Of a stretch of DNA of 64,000 nucleotides, positions 16,502 to 23,148 are shown piece after piece. The stretch comes from Halobaculum sp. MBLA0147 (GTDB lineage: Archaea > Halobacteriota > Halobacteria > Halobacteriales > Haloferacaceae), in assembly GCF_041361345.1 (NCBI RefSeq), contig NZ_JBGKAD010000001.1, positions 2,852,001 to 2,916,000 of the forward strand. The letters are read 5' to 3'. Numbering within the stretch: position 1 is the stretch's first letter; each line of letters begins with the position of its first letter. The notes beneath the pieces are model-generated. The model saw only the letters and a program-made list of their open reading frames with translations, made no database searches and was not told where the DNA came from. The translations under genes were made by a program, and so were the position numbers.

Positions 16502-17284
16502 TCACTCCAGCGGTTCGCCGTCGAAGGTGTACGCCGCGGAGTCGTCGCGTGGCTCGTAGCCGAGCACCTCCCGGGCTCGGTCGATGGAGTAGTACTTGCG
16601 TTCGTTGTCGGAGATGCCGTAGACGATCTCGAAGTCGTACTCCGCCTGCAGACAGCGGTCGAACAGGTGGGCACAGTCGCGGTGCGAGAGCCACATCGCC
16701 TGCCCGCGCTCGTACTCCACCGGCGGGTGGTCCTCGGTGAGGTTGCCGATCCGAACACAGACGACCGAGAGGTCGGTGTGATCGTGGAAGTAGCGGCCGA
16801 TCACCTCGCCCGTCGCCTTCGAGACGCCGTACTCGTTCGACGGGCGAGGGAGTTCCGTCCCGTCGAGTCGGTAGTCGTCGTCCGTCCGGTACAGCTCTGG
16901 GGTCCGCTCGTCCGTCTCGTAGGCGCCGACGGCGTGGTTCGAGGAGGCGAACGCCACCTTCTCGACGCCGGCCGCGGCGGCGGTCTCGAACACCGCGTGA
17001 GTGCCGTCGACGTTGTTCGCCAACACGGAGTCCCACGGCGCGTTCGGCCGCGGGTCACCCGCGAGGTGGACCACCGCGCCGACGCCCTCGACTGCCTCGC
17101 GCAACGCCTCGCGGTCGGTCACGTCGCCGACGTACACGTCGTCGTCGCTCACCCCGTCCGGGAGCGTGCCCGGCGCGGGTGGCTCGAGGTCGTACAGTCG
17201 CCAGTCGTACTCGTCGCCGATCCCGTCGAGGATCGCCCGGCCGACGCGCCCGCCGGCTCCCGTCAACAGCACCGGGTCCTCCAT
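16502..17284 (-). CDS. azf: NAD-dependent glucose-6-phosphate 1-dehydrogenase
   Basis: 260 residues of the extended short-chain dehydrogenase family, closely resembling Azf characterised in Haloferax volcanii, which feeds the oxidative pentose phosphate pathway. Rossmann motif G-A-G-G-R-V-G at 9-15, catalytic Y152-G-V-S-K156, and diagnostic stretches H-L-A-G-D-P-R-P, F-A-S-S-N-H-A-V-G-A-Y-E-T and G-I-S-D-N-E-R-K-Y-Y-S-I-D-R-A are all present. It oxidises glucose 6-phosphate to the lactone with NAD+. A TATA-like element (ccgatattta, 17311-17320) lies about 30 nt upstream. It is divergent from the mptD-like gene across a tandem repeat. Confidence 0.9.
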   Translation of the reverse strand: MEDPVLLTGAGGRVGRAILDGIGDEYDWRLYDLEPPAPGTLPDGVSDDDVYVGDVTDREALREAVEGVGAVVHLAGDPRPNAPWDSVLANNVDGTHAVFETAAAAGVEKVAFASSNHAVGAYETDERTPELYRTDDDYRLDGTELPRPSNEYGVSKATGEVIGRYFHDHTDLSVVCVRIGNLTEDHPPVEYERGQAMWLSHRDCAHLFDRCLQAEYDFEIVYGISDNERKYYSIDRAREVLGYEPRDDSAAYTFDGEPLE

Positions 17285-17350
17285 TCGGGTGCCCCTCTGC
17301 GTGGCGGGGGTAAATATCGGACGGTCCGCTCCGTGGCCCTCGACGGGTCA

Positions 17351-17522
17351 CCCCCCACGGTACGCCGACGCCACATCCGCCGACACGGCGCCACCCTCGA
17401 CGACACGCCGACACCACTTCCGCCGACACGGCGCCACCCCCCACGGTACGCCGACACCACTTCCGCCGACACGGCGCCACCCCCCACGGTACGCCGACAC
17501 CACCTCCGCCGACACGACGACA
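17351..17522. repeat. 43-bp tandem repeat, four copies, between divergent promoters
   Basis: Copies of a unit beginning ccccccacggtacgccgac start at 17351, 17394 (variant ccctcgacgacacgccgac), 17437 and 17480, an exact 43-bp period. Each also contains ccgccgacacggcgcca. The array fills most of the gap between the divergent azf (17284) and mptD-like (17551) genes, so it sits where upstream control sites would be. There are no unique spacers, so it is not CRISPR. Confidence 0.92.
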
Positions 17523-17550
17523 CTAACAGCACGGCGCCCGAGCGAGTCGT

Positions 17551-17907
17551 ATGGTCACCGATCCACAGCAGGCCTGTTTCGAGGCCGGGATCAAGTTCGG
17601 TTCACTGTACCACCAGTTCGCCGGGACGCCGGTCTCGCCGGACAGCACGCGCTCGCTGGAGACGGCCATCGCGGAGTCCATCGAGAACCAGCCGCACTGC
17701 GAGTCGGTGACGGTCGCCATCGACGACGCGGCGGTCGCGGCCGACATCGACCACGAGAACGGCTACACGGAGTTGTCTGGTCACCTGATGGAGGTCGAGA
17801 TGCGGATCGGCTACGAGGCCGTCACCGTCGACACGCGGATGGAGATGGAGGACGGCTACCCGCTGATGAAACTCGTCTCCGTCGTCGAAGGCGGTCGGGG
17901 CGAGTAG
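17551..17907 (+). CDS. mptD: Dihydroneopterin aldolase family protein (MptD-like)
   Basis: 118 residues, the size of archaeal MptD. The N-terminus Q-A-C-F-E-A-G-I-K-F-G-S-L-Y-H-Q-F-A-G-T-P-V-S matches the family signature, and a second block is G-Y-x-E-L-S-G-H-L-M-E-V-E-M-R. MptD cleaves 7,8-dihydroneopterin to 6-hydroxymethyl-7,8-dihydropterin and glycolaldehyde, an early step in pterin coenzyme or folate synthesis. The gene is separate from the cofactor cassette at 28519-32133. The 43-bp array ends about 28 nt before its start. Confidence 0.88.
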   Translation: MVTDPQQACFEAGIKFGSLYHQFAGTPVSPDSTRSLETAIAESIENQPHCESVTVAIDDAAVAADIDHENGYTELSGHLMEVEMRIGYEAVTVDTRMEMEDGYPLMKLVSVVEGGRGE

Positions 17908-18047
17908 TCTCCGTCCGTCCCGAAGGCGAGTCGGACGAGTAGTCACCGCGGGTGCCGAGACCGGAGTGAAAGTAGTCCGCGTCGGGTCGACGTATCGGTT
18001 GTCTCGCCGGGTCACTCGTGAGGTTCCACTTCCGCTCTCGGGCGACG

Positions 18048-18056
18048 CTTTATGTG
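18048..18056 (+). promoter_or_regulatory. Likely TATA box of the DUF5790 gene
   Basis: ctttatgtg is centred 27 nt before ATG 18079, the spacing expected for a leaderless transcript; the surrounding bases are GC-rich. Confidence 0.5.
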
Positions 18057-18078
18057 TCGGTCCGGCGTACGCCGACGC

Positions 18079-18525
18079 ATGGGACAGACGACATTCGACG
18101 ACGACGAACTGCTCGGCGAGGCGGCCAGCGAGACGCGCGAGGACGTTCGTGCCCACTTGGAGGAGGCGACGGCGGCGTTGCCGACGGCCGACGCCATCTG
18201 GGAGACGGACGCGGACAACGTCTTGGGCGCGCTCAACGGGCTCCGCTCGGCGCTGGACACCGAAGACGCCGCGGCGTCGCTGCGACAGGCACGCAAGCAG
18301 TACCTCCTGGGCGAGCAGGCGGGTGCCTTCGACGAGGACGACGAACTCGGCGAGGAGTTGGACGAGGCGGCGGAACTACTGGCGACGCTGGAGGAGGCCC
18401 GCGAACAGGTCGGCGAACTCACCAGCACCGTGCCACAGCTCCGGAGTCAGTTGGAGGACGCGGCGTCGGCGGGCGCGGAGGCGGACGCGGCCGACGAGAG
18501 TGACGGCAACGAGGCGGAGGCGTAG
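18079..18525 (+). CDS. DUF5790 family haloarchaeal protein
   Basis: 148 residues, soluble, acidic and almost entirely helical. It begins M-G-Q-T-T-F-D-D-D-E-L-L-G-E-A-A-S-E and has N-V-L-G-A-L-N-G-L-R-S-A-L-D and a C-terminal heptad-like region (L-E-E-A-R-E-Q-V-G-E-L-T-S-T-V-P-Q-L-R). This matches my memory of DUF5790, a haloarchaeal family of unknown role. A possible coiled coil spans about residues 95-135. ATG 18079 is chosen because a TATA-like box lies 27 nt upstream. Confidence 0.75.
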   Translation: MGQTTFDDDELLGEAASETREDVRAHLEEATAALPTADAIWETDADNVLGALNGLRSALDTEDAAASLRQARKQYLLGEQAGAFDEDDELGEELDEAAELLATLEEAREQVGELTSTVPQLRSQLEDAASAGAEADAADESDGNEAEA

Positions 18526-18631
18526 AGGCGCCAGACGGAGGCGGAGACACGCAGACGGGGGCGACGCGACGCTGGGCGTAGACCCCGCGACGCCCGAAAG
18601 ACACGTCACCCTCGGCGGCGTCGGCTCCGAC

Positions 18632-19384
18632 GTGGCACCGACCCACGACGACGGTGACGCCCACCCCGACGAGCCCGCCACGGACCGGCTGCGACCCGGC
18701 GACGCGTCCGCAGAGTCGACCGGCACGACGGAGGACGCGCAGACCGGCTCCGACGGCACGACGGGAGACGCGCCGACCGGCTCCGAGGACGTGACGGCGA
18801 GTGACGACGCCGCGGCCGTTGAGGCGGACGCGGACGCCATCCTCGCAGAGTTGGACGCACTGGCGTCGTCTGCGGCCGTGGCGGACTCCGCGGCCGCTCG
18901 CTCGCGTGTCCGCAGGACGCGGGCGCTCGCTCGCCGCCTCCGCGAACGTGCCGCCGCTCGCCCGACCGTCGGTGCGTTCGACCGCAGCGACGCCGCCGAG
19001 GCGCTGCTCGGGAGCACGCTGCTCGGCATCCCGATGGCCGTCGAGGGCGGGACCACGGAGGTCGGACTGTTCCTCGCCGCACACCCGGCGGCGTTGGTCG
19101 CGACGCTCGTCGGCGCCGTCGGGCTGGTGACCGGCGTGATCTACGTCGCGGACATCCGCGAGGTCGGCGTCGAGGACCCCGTCGCCGGGGTCGTCCCGCG
19201 GCGGCTCCTCGGCGTCGTGACCGTCTCGGGCGTCACCGCGACTGCGATGCTCACCGCGTGGGGTCGCGTCTCGTGGGCCGAGCCGGTCACCGCTCTCGCC
19301 GTCGTCGTGGTCGCGTTCGTCCCGATGTCACTCGGTGCGGCGCTCGGCGACCTGTTGCCCGAGGACGACCGACCCGGCGAGTGA
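18632..19384 (+). CDS. DUF2391 family membrane protein
   Basis: 250 residues from GTG 18632. The first 90 are an acidic, threonine-rich low-complexity region with a duplicated T-G-S-D-G-T-T-G-D / P-T-G-S-E pattern. A helical part (V-R-R-T-R-A-L-A-R-R-L-R-E-R) precedes the conserved F-D-R-S-D-A-A-E-A-L-L-G-S, G-I-P-M-A-V-E-G-G-T-x-E-V-G. About four membrane helices follow, ending L-G-A-A-L-G-D-L-L-P. This agrees with DUF2391 integral membrane proteins, function unknown. The frame is open farther upstream but the composition there is not protein-like. Confidence 0.75.
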   Translation: MAPTHDDGDAHPDEPATDRLRPGDASAESTGTTEDAQTGSDGTTGDAPTGSEDVTASDDAAAVEADADAILAELDALASSAAVADSAAARSRVRRTRALARRLRERAAARPTVGAFDRSDAAEALLGSTLLGIPMAVEGGTTEVGLFLAAHPAALVATLVGAVGLVTGVIYVADIREVGVEDPVAGVVPRRLLGVVTVSGVTATAMLTAWGRVSWAEPVTALAVVVVAFVPMSLGAALGDLLPEDDRPGE

Positions 19385-19487
19385 GTGAGGAGTGTGTGTC
19401 GAGTCGCCTCTCTCGTTCCGGACGGGCGTTCCTCTCGTCGTCCTCGTCGGCCCGCCGTCTCACTCGCGGCGACGGACCCGTGTGTTG

Positions 19488-21002
19488 ATGTACCCGCAGC
19501 GACGACGGGGGGCCGTGTTCGCGGATCGCTCGGACCGGATCGCGCCACGCGAGGCGTTCAAGGGGTACGGCGTCGCCGTCACGCCCGGTGCAGACGGCCC
19601 GTGTGCGCTCGTCGCGGGGTACGGTCACGCGAACCGCCTGTACAGCTACGCCGATGGCCAGTTCCGGGACGTGACCCCGAGTGCGCTGGCCGCGCCGGAC
19701 CACCACGCGGTCGGGGTCGCGGCGGGCGACGTGGACGCCGACGGCCGCGAGGAGCTGTACGTCCACGACACGGACGCCTACGAGGGGGAGACCCACGACA
19801 CGGACCTACTGCTCGACCCGGTCGACGCGCCCACCGACGACCCCGAGAGTCGCTGGCGCGACCTGTTCGGACTCGGTGTCAACGCCGGCCGGGACAACTT
19901 CCGCGCCGGGCGGTCCGTCGCGGTCGTCGACCGGTACGGCACCGGCCGCTACGGCGTCGCCGTCGCGAGTCACGGGGAGCCGCTCCGCTTCTACGAGGTG
20001 GGCGAGGACGGGGAGTTGTCCGACATGGCCGAGGAGGTCGGCCTCTCCGTCGCCGACCGCGGCCGGTGTCTGCTCGCCGGGTCGATCGTCTCCGACCGGA
20101 CGGACCTGTTCGTCGGCGTCCAAGACGGGCCGAACAGACTGTTCCGCAACGACGGCGGTCACTTCACCGAGGTCGCCGCCGCGGTGGGACTCGCGGCTCC
20201 CGAGACGAACGCCCGTGGGGTCACTCGCGCCGACGAGACGCTCGTGCTCTGCTCGTGGGAGGGGCCCAACTGCGTGTTCTCGCCGTCCGCTGACGCGGCG
20301 ACCGGTGGTGTCGACGTGGCTCCGGCGGGCGAAGGCGGCGGCCAGGAGTCGGGCGACGGCGAGCGGGGGGTGCGATCGACACCCACCGGACGGCCGGACG
20401 GCGGGGGGTTCGTCGACCGCACGCCGGCGGCGCTCGCGGAGCCGTCTCGCGTGCGGACGGTGGTCGCGGCGGACTTCGACAACGACGGGCACGACGAACT
20501 GTTCGTCAACTGTCTCGGTCGTCGGAACCGGCTGTTCAGGCACCACCCGGACGGAGAGCCGACACGCTGGGAGGCGCTCGACCCCGGTGCGGCGTCGGAC
20601 CCGGACGGACTCGGCACCGGCGCGGCGGTCGCGGACTTCGACGGAGACGGCGTGCTCGAACTGCTCGTCTCCCACGGCGAGGTGGAGCCACAGCCCCCCG
20701 CGCTGTACGAGCCGGCGTCCGCCGGAGACCGCTGGCTGCGCGTCGCGCCGACCACGCGCCACGGTGCACCCGCACGCGGTGCGACGGTGACGTTGGAGAC
20801 GGATCGGTGGGACCGTCGACGGACGGTGTGTGCGGGGTCGGGCTACCTCTGTCAGATGGAGCCGGTCGCTCACTTCGGACTCGGCGAGGCGACGCCGCGG
20901 CGGGTGACCGTCCGCTGGCCCGACGGCCGGACGGCGACGCTGACGGACCCCGGCGTCGCACGCGAACACCACGTCGAACACCCCGGAGGTGACGCGGGGT
21001 GA
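19488..21002 (+). CDS. CRTAC1-like FG-GAP/VCBS repeat protein with ASPIC/UnbV C-terminus
   Basis: 504 residues. It begins with R-G-A-V-F-A-D-R-S-D and has several calcium-type propeller repeats: G-D-V-D-A-D-G-R-E-E-L-Y-V, F-D-N-D-G-H-D-E-L-F-V-N and F-D-G-D-G-V-L-E-L-L-V-S. R-L-F-R-N and R-L-F-R-H phrases follow each blade, as in the CRTAC1 family. The end (R-G-A-T-V-T-L-E, G-S-G-Y-L-C-Q, V-H/A-H-F-G-L-G, V-R-W-P-D-G-R) is the ASPIC/UnbV domain. No signal peptide is visible, which is odd for this usually exported family. Its stop overlaps the next gene by GTGA. Confidence 0.82.
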   Translation: MYPQRRRGAVFADRSDRIAPREAFKGYGVAVTPGADGPCALVAGYGHANRLYSYADGQFRDVTPSALAAPDHHAVGVAAGDVDADGREELYVHDTDAYEGETHDTDLLLDPVDAPTDDPESRWRDLFGLGVNAGRDNFRAGRSVAVVDRYGTGRYGVAVASHGEPLRFYEVGEDGELSDMAEEVGLSVADRGRCLLAGSIVSDRTDLFVGVQDGPNRLFRNDGGHFTEVAAAVGLAAPETNARGVTRADETLVLCSWEGPNCVFSPSADAATGGVDVAPAGEGGGQESGDGERGVRSTPTGRPDGGGFVDRTPAALAEPSRVRTVVAADFDNDGHDELFVNCLGRRNRLFRHHPDGEPTRWEALDPGAASDPDGLGTGAAVADFDGDGVLELLVSHGEVEPQPPALYEPASAGDRWLRVAPTTRHGAPARGATVTLETDRWDRRRTVCAGSGYLCQMEPVAHFGLGEATPRRVTVRWPDGRTATLTDPGVAREHHVEHPGGDAG

Positions 21003-22306
21003 CTCGCACCGAGACAGGCGAAGACTCGGAGACGGAGACGACGGCAGCGAGTGGTGAGACGGGGACAGCGGCAGCGAGTGGTGAGGCGGAGACGACGGCA
21101 GCGAGTGGTGAGACGGGGACAGCGGCAGCGAGTGGTGAGACGGAGACGACGGCAGGAGAACGAGAGACGACACCGGCCGACGACGCCTTCGCGGCGCTGT
21201 CCGACGAGACCCGACTGGCGGCGGTGAGCGCCGTCGCCGCCGCCGACGAGCCGCCGACGTTCACGGACCTGTTCGAGGCGAGCGACGCCGACACCTCGGC
21301 CGGCTTCGCGTACCACCTCCGGCAGTTGACCGACCGCTACCTCCGGAAGGACCCCGAGACGGAGCGGTACGAACTCACCTACGCCGGCCGGGCCGTCGCT
21401 CGCGCGCTCGACGCCGGGACGTTCACCGAGCGCGTGGACCGCGCGCCGACCGGTGTCGACGGCGACTGTCCGGTGTGTGGCGCGAGTGCGCTCGCCGCCG
21501 CGGTCGTGGACAACGTCGTCGCCGTCGCGTGTCGCGACTGCGAGACGGATCTGCTCGCGTTGCCGTTCCCGCCGGGTGGCGTCCGAGAGCGGGACACCGC
21601 CGACGTGGTCGAGGCCTTCGACGCCTACCACCGCCGGCGAGTCGCGCTCGCGGCCGACGGCGTCTGTCCGGACTGTGCCGGCGTCGTCGACGGGGCGATC
21701 GACCTGGTCGAGACGCCGGCACTCCCGGGCGAGGAACCACGCCCGCTGGTCGCCGCGGGCTGTGAGAGTTGTGGGTTCCACCTCCGTGTGCCGGTGTCGC
21801 TGACGGTGGTCGAGCACCCGGCCGTCGTCGCCCTCTTCGACCGGCACGGGGAGTCCGTCCGCAACCGCCCGGTGTGGAACCTGGGCCCGGAGTGGCACGA
21901 GACCGTCCTCTCGACGGAGCCGCCGGCCGTCGCCGTGACGGTCTCCCTGGGCGAGGACCGCGTCCGTCTGTTGGTCGGCGACGGCCCGACCGTCGTCGAC
22001 GTCGAGCGCGACGAGGGCGCCGAGCGTGACGAGCGCGACGAGGGCGCCGAGCGTGACGAGCGCGACGAGCGCGCCGAGCGTGACGAGCGCGACGAGCGCG
22101 CCGAGCGTGACGAGGGCGCCGAGGGCAGCGAGCGCGTCGACGGGGAGGTGGCGTCGGAGAGAGACGGCGAGAAGCGGTCGGGAGACGACGGCGGGGAGGA
22201 GTCGTCCGCACCCGTCGGCGGTGGAGGGGCGTCGGCGTCAGACGGCGCGGACCCGTCCGCGTCCGACAGCGAGAGGTCGTCCGCACCTCCCGACGCGTCT
22301 CAGTGA
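20999..22306 (+). CDS. Winged-helix regulator with zinc-ribbon domain and repeat tails at both ends
   Basis: 435 residues from GTG 20999, overlapping the CRTAC1 gene by four bases. Residues 1-58 are 9-residue repeats (T-A-A-S-G-E-T-G, A-A-A-S-G-E). A winged helix follows: F-A-A-L-S-D-E-T-R-L-A-A-V-S, S-A-G-F-A-Y-H-L-R-Q-L. Then cysteine pairs C-P-V-C, C-R-D-C, C-P-D-C and C-E-S-C fit two zinc ribbons. The tail after about residue 335 repeats A-E-R-D-E-R-D-E. The same core architecture, without tails, occurs at 59586-60530. I believe the C-terminal part is a DUF7351-type domain, not certain. Target genes are unknown; co-translation with CRTAC1 suggests a link. Confidence 0.75.
   Translation: MTRTETGEDSETETTAASGETGTAAASGEAETTAASGETGTAAASGETETTAGERETTPADDAFAALSDETRLAAVSAVAAADEPPTFTDLFEASDADTSAGFAYHLRQLTDRYLRKDPETERYELTYAGRAVARALDAGTFTERVDRAPTGVDGDCPVCGASALAAAVVDNVVAVACRDCETDLLALPFPPGGVRERDTADVVEAFDAYHRRRVALAADGVCPDCAGVVDGAIDLVETPALPGEEPRPLVAAGCESCGFHLRVPVSLTVVEHPAVVALFDRHGESVRNRPVWNLGPEWHETVLSTEPPAVAVTVSLGEDRVRLLVGDGPTVVDVERDEGAERDERDEGAERDERDERAERDERDERAERDEGAEGSERVDGEVASERDGEKRSGDDGGEESSAPVGGGGASASDGADPSASDSERSSAPPDASQ
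21036..21150. repeat. 27-bp coding tandem repeat, N-terminal end
   Basis: gcagcgagtggtgag recurs at 21044, 21071, 21098 and 21125, a 27-bp period. Alternate copies are more alike, giving a 54-bp higher-order unit. It encodes nine-residue A-A-S-G-E-T-x-T/A repeats at the start of the winged-helix regulator. Confidence 0.9.
22010..22135. repeat. 27-bp coding tandem repeat, C-terminal end
   Basis: gccgagcgtgacgag recurs at 22019, 22046, 22073 and 22100, again a 27-bp period, unrelated in sequence to the N-terminal array of the same gene. It encodes A-E-R-D-E-R-D-E-G/R nine-residue units, a charged helix-forming tail. Confidence 0.9.
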
Positions 22307-23001
22307 CTCGCCGGTGCGGCCTGCCACTCGTCGGCCGGCCCGTACCCCGGGAACGTCTCGATCTCGACGGGACCGGCGTCGATCGTCGCGAGACAGAGGC
22401 CGTTCCCGGACGCGAGGTCTCGCTCCGTCGCGGCACGGACCGCCGCAGCCGCGAGTGATCGCGCGTCGTCGACCGCCAACTCCGGTTCGAACCCGGCCTC
22501 CAACACCCCGTAGGCCGTCCCCGCACCGCTCCCGTCGGCCGCGAACGGGTGCGCCAGCGCCGCGCCGCCGCGGTCGAAGCTGTACAACTGTGGCCCCTCC
22601 GCGTCCGTCCCACCGAGGAGGTGTCTGACGCCGCGTGGCTGTTCGCGCATCTCCGTCCCCGTCAGACTCGCCAGCGCGGCGACGCTCATCCGCGTGTCGC
22701 GGCGCGTCTCGTACAGTGTCCGCTCCGACTGCAGCGTCGCCGCGAGGTCCTGTGCGCCGCTGACGGAGCCGGTGAACGCCAGCGCCGCCCCGTCACCGAC
22801 CGGGACTAACTTCTCGACGGACTTGCTCGACACCGTCGTACCCAGACTCGCGCGTCTGTCGGAGGCGAGGACGACCGCCTCCGACGCGACGACGCCGACC
22901 ACCGTCGTGCCGAGTGACTGCTCGCCCTCCGCGGGTGTTCGCTGCCGGTCGCCGCCCCGTGCCGTGTCGTGGGTCTCGCGACCCGCGTCGTTCCGTGTCA
23001 C
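22300..23001 (-). CDS. psmB: Proteasome beta subunit (divergent paralogue)
   Basis: 233 residues from GTG 23001. A 31-residue propeptide ends in L-G before catalytic Thr32 (T-T-V-V-G-V). The Ntn-hydrolase residues follow: S-D-R-R-A-S with the conserved Asp, and S-S-K-S-V-E-K-L with the conserved Lys. G-S-G-A-G-T-A-Y-G and E-R-D-L-A-S-G-N-G match archaeal PsmB. It forms the proteolytic inner rings of the 20S proteasome. Start 23001 is preferred to GTG 23013 because the TATA-like ttttactcgt (23021-23030) lies 26 nt before it. Several positions differ from the well-known haloarchaeal PsmB, so it could be a second paralogue. Confidence 0.85.
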   Translation of the reverse strand: MTRNDAGRETHDTARGGDRQRTPAEGEQSLGTTVVGVVASEAVVLASDRRASLGTTVSSKSVEKLVPVGDGAALAFTGSVSGAQDLAATLQSERTLYETRRDTRMSVAALASLTGTEMREQPRGVRHLLGGTDAEGPQLYSFDRGGAALAHPFAADGSGAGTAYGVLEAGFEPELAVDDARSLAAAAVRAATERDLASGNGLCLATIDAGPVEIETFPGYGPADEWQAAPASH

Positions 23002-23013
23002 GAGAACGACCAC

Positions 23014-23148
23014 GGTTGGGACGAGTAAAAGTGTCAGCTAAAATATAATTTAGTCGACGGCCACGGTCACTCGAGGGTCGTGATCGGTGGGAGGTCACTG
23101 TCTGGGAGCACACAGGAGTGTGTAGTGGATTCTGGATCAAAGTATATT
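23014..23148. other. AT-rich spacer
   Basis: Contains ctaaaatataatttagt (23038-23054), one of the most AT-rich tracts in the window, and a second AT patch caaagtatattctatac (23137-23153). The first lies just upstream of the proteasome TATA-like box; the second overlaps the 3' end of the ABC exporter gene. No gene is seen. Confidence 0.5.

Noticed and set aside
17351-17522. Possible CRISPR array
   Set aside because: Repeats are directly adjacent with no unique spacers, and no cas genes are present. The same holds for the other tandem arrays.
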